A stretch of DNA of 20,407 bases from a virus: positions 1 to 20,407 of the IMG/VR virus record IMGVR_UViG_3300009481_000144, one strand, 5' to 3'. Position 1 is the stretch's first letter. Each line of letters starts with the position of its first letter. Below are positions 8,125 to 17,300 of this stretch, piece by piece. Position numbers and translations under genes: made by a program. A model generated the notes under the pieces. The model was not told the DNA's origin. It saw only the letters and a list, made by a program, of their open reading frames with translations, and searched no databases.

Positions 8125-10655
8125 TGGGAATCAAGAGGTTCGTAGCAGACAAAGACGCAACTATTACAGATGCATTTAAGGAAAATCTTACCACTAGAGC
8201 TTCAGAAGCCAATATGGGCGCCAGTGATGTGCTTGAAGTGTTTTCTATCTTTGGACAAGCCGAATCTACTCCTACGACACTCGGTGATGACACTTACGAT
8301 CTTGAAAATAGATTTGAGTCAAGTTCATCTGGGTTCGGTGCAAATATCAGTAGATTTGATGATAAAGTGTTTGTTACATCGGCGGAAACTATTTTTTCCC
8401 GTTCTCAAGCCGGAGCCGTGTATATTTACAATAGTAGTAGCACTGGTTGGGAATTTGAACAGAAAATTACCTCTTCCACTCCAGAAGTGAACGCTAGGTT
8501 CGGCGAAAAAACTCAAGGTTATGAAGGTCATGTGTTGGTTTCTAGTGCTTTTACGACTGCCGTTGATGGTACAGGATCAGTTGAGGATTTTGCTAGCGGT
8601 AGTAATGGTTGGGTTTCCACACAAAAGTTTAGTGGCTCTGCCTTGACGGCATCTTCTTCGCATTTCGGTGCTTCTATGGATTTAGAATCAACAACTATGA
8701 AACTGTTAGTTGGAGGCTACGGTTCTGATAGAGCTTTTGTATTCAAAAGCGGTAGTGCTGGCTGGACTGAAGAAGCTGCTCTATCTGGTTCTTTGGTGGC
8801 TGGTCCTTTGGCTTTTGGTTTTAATCTTGCTATTAGTGGCGCATACGCTGCAATCGGGTCTGGTTTTGATAATAAGTATTTTGCTTATGCTGGAGCTGGC
8901 TATGTTTTTAAGAGTGGCAGCACTGGTTGGCTTGAAGAAGCCCATATTACAAGTTCAGACTTGGCGGCATATGATTATTTCGGTGCTGGAATTGATATAG
9001 ACAAGGGCAAAATAGTTATTACTTCTTTTGGAGACGCCTCCGCCGCTGGCGCTGCATATATTTTTAACAGCAGCAGCACCGGTTGGACCCAAGAAGAAAA
9101 ATTAGTTGCAGATGTAAGTTTTGCTGGGCTTGAGTTTGGTATAGAAGCACAGATAAAAGACAATCGTGCTTTCATTGGTTCAAGAGATTCTAGTGGTGGA
9201 CTCTATGTTTTTGATAGCGGTAGTTCTGGTTGGACACAAACATTTTTCTTAACTGCTTCAACATCTACTTATGCTGCTAAAATTATTTCTTACGGAGATA
9301 ACATTCTAGCCTCTGGCGCTCCCAGCGGCGCCGATATATGGACTTTTAGCCCATTCAGGACTAATCCTGATGCTGTTGAAGCATCCAGAGCATTGTTGCA
9401 ATTTCCAATAGATAATATTGTAACCGATAGAGCAGCAAATACCATTCCTGCTAGTGGTAGTGTTAGTTTTTATCTCAATTTGAGTAACGCTGCTCATGGC
9501 GAGACTACACCTAAAGATTTTGAACTTGTAGTTGCTCCTATGGCAGAAGCTTGGACTGAAGGGTTCGGTTTGGATATGGAAAAATATAAAGATACTGGTC
9601 CTGTCAATTGGATATCAGCTTCAGCAACAACGGTATGGAACAATCCAGGCGGCGACTTCTATTCTTCTCCCGTTTATACTTCAAGTTTTAACCAAGGAGA
9701 TGAAGATTTGAATGTTGATATTACTCCTTTGGTAGAATCTTGGATTGATGGAACAGTGGTGAACAATGGGATTGTAGTTAAACTTACTCCAACTTTTGAA
9801 AGTAGTTCTACTGATTCGTTTTACACGAAACGATTCTTTGGACGCCGAAGTGAGCATTTCTTTAAACTTCCTTGGATTGAGGCACGCTTCGATGACTCAA
9901 TAAAAGACAATAGAAATAGCTTCTATGTGAGCAGTTCTTTTGTTCCTGCCGCAGACAATTTGATGAAGTTGTTCCTTTACAACAGAACAAGAAAAGGATT
10001 GAAAAACATTCCAGCGGTCGGAACTGGTTCAATTTATGTAAGTTTGTTCTCAGGAACTCTTGCACCAACTGGTTCTGAGTTGACACTTTCTACGGGCGCG
10101 ACATCTGTTACTGGTGGTTATAGCGAGGCAGGCATTTATTCGGCTTCAGTTGCAATTGACACGCAACACAAGTGGCTTTTCGATGTTTGGCACAACAATT
10201 TGACTGGTGCATCCAGGGTTGAATACTTCACGGGCAGTGTTATTAATACTATTCAATTTAGTGGCTCTAGCCAATTTGAGATTGATGATTATGCTCTTAA
10301 TATTACTAATATGAAGCCTCAATATTCAACAACCGAAACAGCAAGGTTTAGGGTTTTCACAAGGCTCAAGAACTGGAGTCCCACCATTTACAACTTGGCG
10401 GTTGCAGACATTGAAAATGAAACTATTGAGGATGCTTATTATAAGATCTTCAGAGTGACTGATGATTTTGATGTCATTCCTTACGGAACTGGTAGTGACA
10501 ATCATACTCTTCTTTCATATGATAAAGAAGGTAACTATTTTGATATTGATATGTCTACGTTTGAGCGAGATTATCAGTATGGAATCCAGTTTGTTTTCAA
10601 ACTTGAGGATAAATATTACGAGCAAGAAGAAGTGTTTAAATTTAGGGTGAAGTAA
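8124..10655 (+). CDS. FG-GAP beta-propeller and DNRLRE-like domain protein, probable host-contact or tail-fibre-type protein
   Basis: This 843-residue protein begins with a short segment (1-65), then a propeller of about 50-residue repeats (71-408). Each blade opens with FG and a hydrophobic strand and closes with Ser/Gly-Ser-x-Gly-Trp. FG pairs fall at 71, 126, 181, 231, 286 and 338; the Trp at 109, 163, 214, 269, 321 and 370. A last degenerate unit (385-408, keeping SGAP) makes seven. The pattern fits bacterial FG-GAP repeats without obvious calcium loops. Residues 415-590 look like a DNRLRE domain: SRALLQFPI (421-429), APMAEAWTEG (471-480), ITPLVESWIDG (533-543), NNGIVVKL (547-554) and SFYTKRF (565-571). 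Residues 600-843 are beta-rich and unassigned. DNRLRE and FG-GAP folds are common in surface adhesins, so receptor or glycan binding is inferred. It lies between two wedge-type genes, so it is probably attached to the baseplate. Confidence 0.8.
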   Translation: MGIKRFVADKDATITDAFKENLTTRASEANMGASDVLEVFSIFGQAESTPTTLGDDTYDLENRFESSSSGFGANISRFDDKVFVTSAETIFSRSQAGAVYIYNSSSTGWEFEQKITSSTPEVNARFGEKTQGYEGHVLVSSAFTTAVDGTGSVEDFASGSNGWVSTQKFSGSALTASSSHFGASMDLESTTMKLLVGGYGSDRAFVFKSGSAGWTEEAALSGSLVAGPLAFGFNLAISGAYAAIGSGFDNKYFAYAGAGYVFKSGSTGWLEEAHITSSDLAAYDYFGAGIDIDKGKIVITSFGDASAAGAAYIFNSSSTGWTQEEKLVADVSFAGLEFGIEAQIKDNRAFIGSRDSSGGLYVFDSGSSGWTQTFFLTASTSTYAAKIISYGDNILASGAPSGADIWTFSPFRTNPDAVEASRALLQFPIDNIVTDRAANTIPASGSVSFYLNLSNAAHGETTPKDFELVVAPMAEAWTEGFGLDMEKYKDTGPVNWISASATTVWNNPGGDFYSSPVYTSSFNQGDEDLNVDITPLVESWIDGTVVNNGIVVKLTPTFESSSTDSFYTKRFFGRRSEHFFKLPWIEARFDDSIKDNRNSFYVSSSFVPAADNLMKLFLYNRTRKGLKNIPAVGTGSIYVSLFSGTLAPTGSELTLSTGATSVTGGYSEAGIYSASVAIDTQHKWLFDVWHNNLTGASRVEYFTGSVINTIQFSGSSQFEIDDYALNITNMKPQYSTTETARFRVFTRLKNWSPTIYNLAVADIENETIEDAYYKIFRVTDDFDVIPYGTGSDNHTLLSYDKEGNYFDIDMSTFERDYQYGIQFVFKLEDKYYEQEEVFKFRVK
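8334..9347 (+). repeat. Tandem FG-GAP blade repeats within the propeller gene
   Basis: About 150-base units encode blades with a shared FG start and GW end. The codons of the GW motif lie at 8448, 8610, 8763, 8928, 9084 and 9231, giving protein spacings of 54, 51, 55, 52 and 49 residues. DNA around the motif is recognisably repeated (forms of agtggtagcactggttgg), but third-position changes mean the copies have diverged, so this is an old protein repeat rather than a recent DNA duplication. Confidence 0.8.
10644..10650 (+). promoter_or_regulatory. Ribosome binding site of the LamG wedge-like gene, inside the upstream gene
   Basis: AGGGTGA lies six bases before the ATG at 10657, in the last codons of the propeller gene. 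One base separates that gene's TAA from this ATG. Confidence 0.6.
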
Positions 10656-10656
10656 A

Positions 10657-13600
10657 ATGGCAATCAAAGACCTTTTTGGTAAAAAGTCACAAAAATTAGT
10701 ATCAGCTACAACGATTACAAATCTCGCAGACGAAACAGAGTCTGAAGATTATGTTAAAGCTAACATCGTAGATAAAGAACGATTCGTTCCTGATGTTGAT
10801 TTCTCAGATCCTAACAATTTCGCTCGTTTTGCATCCGCTTCGAAGTATTACGAGGACGCAATCAACTTAATTCAGAGAACCTACCCTTATGATGGTTCTT
10901 TGGCTGAAAAACTTAACTTTCATAACGATGCAGTTGATTTTCAAAACTATGTTTTCGACAATGATTATCCAAGAACCAATGGATTCGTCATTATGGGACA
11001 AAACTATGGCAGTGTTACTTCAGCTTCTCACGGGTATGATGCGCCAGCCTCTAAAGAGTACATCTTTTTCAAGGGTGGACCAAACGCTGCTGTCAGTGCG
11101 TCGACAAAAGCACTTAAAACTCTTTTTGCTGAATCTAATATCTACAAAGACAGCGATGATAGAGTTTCGAATCTAGAGTTAAACGGAACTGGTGGAACAA
11201 CAGTTGAGTTTTGGCTGCGAAAAAACGACTTTTCCGGCTCTGAAAAACAAGTAATCTTTGATCTTTGGAATAGTAGTTCATATGGTACTACCGATTACGG
11301 TCGTTTTAGGGTTGAAGTGTCTGGTACTAATCAGTTCTGTGTAGAATATAGTTCTGGCTCTGACGGAGTTTTGTATACTCAATTGGGTCAAAATTTAGAT
11401 ATTACTGGCTCTGGGTGGCAACATTATGCTATCTCGACAATCAATACAGGAAGCGCATTGTCGCTCAAGTTGTTTGTGTCAGGAACACTCAATGACTCCA
11501 TTTCAACTGGTTCTTCTACTGGGCTTGTAACTGGCTCAATGCTTGGTTGGATTGGTTCGTTGGGTACGCCTGTTTATGGCGATCGTGGGGTCGAAGGAGA
11601 TGCTAAACTATCAGGTTCTATTGATGAGTTTAGATATTGGAAGTCAAAGAGAACAGACAAAAAACTTCAACGCTACTGGTTTAGACAAGTTGGCGGTGGT
11701 ACGAACACAGACGATGCCAACATAGATCTCGGCGTATACTTTAAGTTCAACGAAGGCATTGTTGATACAAGTTCAGTAAACTCAACCGATAAAGTTGTTT
11801 TAGATTATTCCGGTCGTATTTCAAATGGTTATTGGACTGGATATGGAGCATCTTCTAGAAATACAGGCTCAGCTATGACTGCTGCAAGTGCTTCTTTGTT
11901 TGAGTTTCAAGATCCTATTATCAACTCAAATCATCCTGATTTAATTTCTCTTCGTTCTACCAAGGCGCTGACAGGAAGTCTTCACGATCAGGAAAATACT
12001 TCACTTATTTATGATTCTTTTCCTTCTTGGATGACCGAGGAAGATGAAGTTTCAGGAGAGTCTCTTAAAGATTTGATGCAGATTGCTGGAGAGTTTTTTG
12101 ATGATATGTACCTCAAGATTGAAGCATTACCAACCATTAGAGACGCTGTATATCGCACAGGTAAGCCACTTCCTTTTGCTTCACGATTGTTAGAATCGGT
12201 AGGGTTTACGGCTCCAGAGATTTTCACAAAAGCTTCTATCCTTGAAGAGATTCTCTCAACAGACAATGAACGTGAGTTTGAAGAAAAGATTCACAATATC
12301 AAGAATCACATTTATCAAAACATTTACAATAACTTGATTTATATCTATCGTTCAAAAGGAACTGAGAAATCGATTAGAAACTTGATTAGATGTTTTGGCG
12401 TAGATGATGAGTTGATTAAGATCAATCTTTATGCTGATGGTGTAGATTACAAGTTTGAAGATAGCTATCGTTATACAAGTGTCAAAAAGAACTTTATCGA
12501 TTTTAATCACACTGATAGATTTGATGCTAATGTGTATCAGATGACTGCTAGCGCCAATGACAATAGTGTTTCTCACCTTTCGGGAGCTATTGGCTCTGGC
12601 TTGCTGGGAACCACTTTTGAATGCGAAGCTATTTTCCCTAAAAAGTTTGAAAAGTCTAGTGCTCTATTCTTTAGAACTGATTTTGTATCTGCTTCTTTGT
12701 TCGGGATGCACGAAGCCGACGCTACTGTGACATCGAGTACAGTCTTTTTCGGTTCGGATAGAGCAGAAATGAGTGTTTTTGCTATTAGACCAGAAGAAGA
12801 ATCAAAAGACGCTTATTTTATGTTAACCTCTTCATATCTTGGGGTCGAACTAACAAGCAGCACTTTCAGAGATGTCTATGATAATGAAAAGTGGAACTTT
12901 GGTGTTCGCTTTAAGCACGAAAAATTCCCTATTACTGATTCAGTTGTTGGTAGCTCTACGGGAGATTATAACCTTGAATTTTTTGGTGTCAATACGGTTC
13001 TAGACGTTATTCAAAATGAATTTCTCGTAACTGCTAGTGTCACTGCTTCTTTGGCAGAGGGTCATTTTACGGCAGCCAAACGAGTTTATATTGGTGCTCA
13101 TCGCCAAGATATGACAGGTTCTGTCTTGACCGGCGCAGGAGCTAATAACGAGCATTTTTGCGATGCTAAGATTTCTGGAGTGAGATATTGGCTTTCTACA
13201 CTTAGCGATGACATTATTAAAGAGCACGCAAAAGACCCAACAAACTTCGGCGCCGAACATCCCTATAGAAATGTAGAAGGTCATCTTGCTGGCACTATTA
13301 GCGCTTCATTCGTTCCTCAAATGGAGACGCTTGCACTTCATTGGGACTTCGACACTGTTTCAGGTACAGACAATGGAACAGGCACTGGTCCTTCTAACAC
13401 CTCGGACGCTGGCTTTCAAGTAGAAGATTATTCTTCTGGCTCTACTGCGTTGTCTAATCGCTGGGAGTATGTCGGCGCTATTGCTAGCAGTCAGCATACT
13501 GGTCGTGGGAACTTCTTTTTGAGAAATCAGACAAACGCAGTTCAGAGAGAATATGTTTTTGCAGCTAGAAAAAGGTTGCCAGAGACCTTGAACAGTGATG

Positions 13601-14379
13601 ATTTGATTGAAGTACGAAGTCAGGATGACGAATCTTATACTCGTGAAACTAGACCTGTAAATCACTATTTTGCTATTGAAAAAAGTATGTATCAGAACAT
13701 TTCTGAGGAAATGATTAAGTTCTTTGGAACAGTAACTGATTTCAACAATTTGATTGGTGATCCTATCAATCGCTATCGTCAAAGATATAATGACCTCGAC
13801 AAGCTTAGGACACTTTTCTTTGATAGGATTGAAAATACGCCAGATTTAGAGAGATTTGTTGATTTTTACAAATGGATTGATAACGCCATTACTCAAATGA
13901 CTTTACAACTTATTCCTGCCTCGGCTAACTTTTCGAATGAAATGAGCACGGTAGTTGAGAGTCACGTTCTTGAAAGAAATAAATATTGGAACAAGTTGCC
14001 ATCTCTTGAGCTGAAGCAAGAACCTCCTACTGCTGTAGCTCAGAGTATCGGTAGCCATAAATACAATTGGAAATACGGTCATGCGCCTTTGACTTTGGTA
14101 GAAAGTGATAACTGTTTGTGGTGGAGCAAAAAAGCGGAAAGAGATACGAGAACCGGACTTGATCTTAACACTGAAAGACAACTAATCCACTCAGCATCTC
14201 TAAGTACTCTTAACAGACGCTTCACTCAAGTGTATGATCTGGGGACGGATGCAGTAGTTATTGTAGATAAGAGACCAAAAAATGCTTCTATTGTAAAGCA
14301 AATAGGTAGATTTGGAACTTCTGGATACTTATTGATTGAAGCGGAAGATATCACAACTTTAGATTGTGACGACAAATAA
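10657..14379 (+). CDS. LamG-containing baseplate protein with a gpI/gp7-like segment (1240 aa)
   Basis: This protein appears to join a tail scaffold to sugar-binding-type folds. Residues 1-130 are a non-LamG N-terminus. Residues 176-335 form a LamG/concanavalin-like domain (TVEFWLRK 182-189, WQHYAIS 254-260, SIDEFRYWKS 321-330), followed by YFKFNEG (361-367) and LDYSGR (382-387). Residues 450-600 are helical, with NIYNNLIYIYRSKGTEKSI (555-573); this recalls the conserved KGT/RGT turn of P2 tail protein I, counterpart of T4 gp7. A second LamG-like unit covers about 650-860 (GVRYWLSTLS 841-850), with the same follow-on pattern (HWDFD 895-899, DYSSG 924-928). The C-terminus is helical (LDKLRTLFFDRI, VVESHVLERNKYW). 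Position after gp25 and gp6 supports a wedge role, which remains inference. LamG is fairly certain; gpI/gp7 kinship is tentative. Confidence 0.75.
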   Translation: MAIKDLFGKKSQKLVSATTITNLADETESEDYVKANIVDKERFVPDVDFSDPNNFARFASASKYYEDAINLIQRTYPYDGSLAEKLNFHNDAVDFQNYVFDNDYPRTNGFVIMGQNYGSVTSASHGYDAPASKEYIFFKGGPNAAVSASTKALKTLFAESNIYKDSDDRVSNLELNGTGGTTVEFWLRKNDFSGSEKQVIFDLWNSSSYGTTDYGRFRVEVSGTNQFCVEYSSGSDGVLYTQLGQNLDITGSGWQHYAISTINTGSALSLKLFVSGTLNDSISTGSSTGLVTGSMLGWIGSLGTPVYGDRGVEGDAKLSGSIDEFRYWKSKRTDKKLQRYWFRQVGGGTNTDDANIDLGVYFKFNEGIVDTSSVNSTDKVVLDYSGRISNGYWTGYGASSRNTGSAMTAASASLFEFQDPIINSNHPDLISLRSTKALTGSLHDQENTSLIYDSFPSWMTEEDEVSGESLKDLMQIAGEFFDDMYLKIEALPTIRDAVYRTGKPLPFASRLLESVGFTAPEIFTKASILEEILSTDNEREFEEKIHNIKNHIYQNIYNNLIYIYRSKGTEKSIRNLIRCFGVDDELIKINLYADGVDYKFEDSYRYTSVKKNFIDFNHTDRFDANVYQMTASANDNSVSHLSGAIGSGLLGTTFECEAIFPKKFEKSSALFFRTDFVSASLFGMHEADATVTSSTVFFGSDRAEMSVFAIRPEEESKDAYFMLTSSYLGVELTSSTFRDVYDNEKWNFGVRFKHEKFPITDSVVGSSTGDYNLEFFGVNTVLDVIQNEFLVTASVTASLAEGHFTAAKRVYIGAHRQDMTGSVLTGAGANNEHFCDAKISGVRYWLSTLSDDIIKEHAKDPTNFGAEHPYRNVEGHLAGTISASFVPQMETLALHWDFDTVSGTDNGTGTGPSNTSDAGFQVEDYSSGSTALSNRWEYVGAIASSQHTGRGNFFLRNQTNAVQREYVFAARKRLPETLNSDDLIEVRSQDDESYTRETRPVNHYFAIEKSMYQNISEEMIKFFGTVTDFNNLIGDPINRYRQRYNDLDKLRTLFFDRIENTPDLERFVDFYKWIDNAITQMTLQLIPASANFSNEMSTVVESHVLERNKYWNKLPSLELKQEPPTAVAQSIGSHKYNWKYGHAPLTLVESDNCLWWSKKAERDTRTGLDLNTERQLIHSASLSTLNRRFTQVYDLGTDAVVIVDKRPKNASIVKQIGRFGTSGYLLIEAEDITTLDCDDK

Positions 14380-14381
14380 GG
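14377..14381 (+). promoter_or_regulatory. Ribosome binding site overlapping a stop codon
   Basis: TAAGG combines the TAA stop of the upstream gene with a Shine-Dalgarno core, five bases before the ATG at 14387. This suggests reinitiation by ribosomes finishing the upstream gene. Confidence 0.55.
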
Positions 14382-14386
14382 TATAA

Positions 14387-17300
14387 ATGACACAAATATT
14401 TGAAACCAAGCACAAAATGCCTTTTGGTGTTGTTAGTTCCTCTGTAAGCACTGGAGCTGATGCTGCCATTTCATCGAGTTTTAAAGCTAATGTAACGATT
14501 GCTAACTTGCACGGAGATAACTATGCGACTTTTGAAGACTCTCCTGCACAAGGTCCGTTTACTGAAGCGCACGTTGGAGGAAACCAACACCGTCACGTTA
14601 GCTTAAATACAGGAAGCGATACGGTAGCTGATAGACCAGAAGCATTTCTTATTAACTTAGAAACTGCTGGCGAGCTTCGTGTTTATGGACCAGATTCTGT
14701 CAATGTCGATCATCCACGAGCTTCTATGTTGAGAGGCAATTCAGCTAAAAGACCTGTCAATATTTCTAACATTAGACACACTACTAGTTCAGTCGTATTG
14801 GGCAACTTCCAGCACGATTATGAGATTGTGCAAACTTCTGGAAGAAGAATCAATAATAGGTTCTTGACTAAAGCTGGTGATATTCCCATCACCTCATCGT
14901 TCTCTACATTTGTAACAAACTTGTCTGAATATAGCTTGCCAGATAGAGACAACACTGGTTCTAACAAATATATCTTTGTCGAAAGATTCAATGCTCCAGG
15001 CGGAACTGACGTAAGTTCACGTGGTGTTCTCGACGTAGAGGCGGAAGAGATTGCACCCAATAATGCTCTCCCTTTCAGAAACTACCTTGTTAGATCGCCT
15101 CTGAGGGGATTCTTTAAACAACACTCAGGACCATTCGGTTTCTCAACTTTGACAGCTGATACAGGAAGTCATTATACAGACGACCCGTCAGCTTCGTATC
15201 ATAAGGTGAATCGCAATGCTTTGGCACGACCTGAAACTTCAACAAAAGAAGGTGGAACAACATATAAGACAGAATATGACAACTGGTTCATTCAACATTC
15301 TATTCCTCGCTCAGACCTTCAATATGCTTGGATTTCAGCTTCAGCGATTACTGCAACTCGTGATTTAGCTGGTTATCAAAGAAGTGGTTCACATACTAAT
15401 AAGGGTGGTGCATTTACTGATATCACATTTGTATCTAGTAGTGAAACTTCTATTCTAGGAACTCTTGTTGAGCATATCGGAATTAATCCACCTGATAAGT
15501 CAGGTGTTTATATTTCACCATTTAAGAACACTCTCTTTAGAGACAAAAGAGTTCTGGAGCTTGACGGTACCACAGAAGCCGCGCTGGGAGGAAATCAGCA
15601 TGTCCACGGTATCGATTTGGGTCCTAATCACGGAAGATGGGATATTCTTTACAAAAGTGGCAAATTCTCAGCAGTTGCTTGGATTAAAGTAGGACTTCAC
15701 GCCGATGCCAATCCATCAATCTTTGCTGACTCTACTAGTTTTATTGATTTTCAAATCAATAGTGGTGCTTTCGGTGATGATGAGCTGAGTCTTCGTGTCA
15801 CGCAGCCAGATTATTCTATTGAAGGAGTTTGGACTACTGTAAAATCAGATTTAAGTTCTTCAATCGCTGGTGGAAATAATGCTTGGACAATGGTTGGAGT
15901 TACTTATGATTCTAACAAAAAAAGTAATGTGCCATCGATTTATGTTGATGGGGTGTTGCAAAAAATCGTAACCAATCAAGTTCCTAACGGAACTGGTTTT
16001 CGAGATGGGATAGCTCTTGGTTATGATTTCTTGAACTTTAGATTTGGTTATAATGGATATAATGCCATAGGAAATCCTTTTAGCGGTTCGATGGCAGAAA
16101 TGAGTGTGTGGGATGATGTCCTTACAACAAAAGAAATGGAAATTTTGTTCAAGGCAACAAAGAACGATAATGCTGCTCCAAAACAGTATGATGAACATCA
16201 AATTGATAAACAATATTCTTCTATGAGGGACAAAATTGTTGCTTGGTACTCAGGGCACGGCGAAGGAATAGGTAGTGTTTTTAACGATCGATATCTCACT
16301 AACTATCCGACCGGAAATGTCCTTCTTGACGTTGCTGGGAAAAACAACTTTCACGGAGTAGTGGGAAATGGCGTAACTCGCCCTTCAACCTCTGCACCTG
16401 GCTCATTCTCGTCCTGGGGTAATAGTGCTGGTGGCTATTCATCTTGGAAACAGACAAGAACTGGAGAACATCCGGTTGTTCGATTTATGAGAAAAAACAA
16501 CTATATCTCAGTACAAGATGAACCAAAGCAGTTTCAAACTCTGTCTACCAATAAGAAGCAAAGAAGTTTCAAAGAGAAAAGAGGACAAACTTCTAGGTTT
16601 TATAAAGAGCCACCTGTTTCTTGTAATAGTAAGCCCCTAGAGCACTTCCTAGTGTTGAAGGGTTCAGTAAATCCACTTCTTGGATACTCAGTTAAATATA
16701 CCCACGCAAACAGCCTTGGAACTTTAGCTAACAAGTCGTTAGCTAAACGTGTTTCTTCGAACAAGAGTGAAGCGCAAATGTACGACAAGCTTTACGAACT
16801 TTATAATGATCCAGACATTGCAGAGTCTAATAACCCTATTTCTAAATTCTTAAAATTGGTTTATAGCGAGAACGTTTTCCCAAGAGAAGAAAACACATTC
16901 TTAGCCAATGCTCGTGCTAGAACCGAATATATCGTTGATGCACCAGGAAACACCTCAGATGGTTATGATCGTCTTTTCGGAACGCAAAGAGCATTTTGGA
17001 GAGATAATATTAATGACAGACACAGGACTCGTGGACGTCATGCCTCTACATTGAATAGTATGGGATTTACGCATATATCATCATCTATTTTTGCCAGTGG
17101 AATGATCTCATCAAGCACTGAATGGCACAATAGTGATTTATCTCTTTTCCCTTTGGATATATTGAGAGACTATCATATTACTAGCGCTGAAGATGGCATC
17201 CTTGGTTTGTCTTACACTAGTGTTTGGGAAGTTAGTTCATTCTATGGTGGAGAGCTTAATGGACAAGATTGGATTATCGCAGCCGCTGGATCAGGCACTT

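Noticed and set aside
9318-9334. GGCGCC-containing inverted repeat as a terminator
   Set aside because: It lies inside the propeller gene, has no following T-run, and GGCGCC occurs at several other coding positions in the window.
8334-9347. Integrin-type calcium-binding FG-GAP propeller
   Set aside because: The blades lack clear DxDxDG calcium loops and fit the shorter bacterial FG-GAP pattern instead.
14382-14389. TATAAATG resembling the T4 late promoter TATAAATA
   Set aside because: It overlaps the start codon of the 14387 gene, so it cannot drive that gene with a leader, and a single near match in A+T-rich DNA is expected by chance.
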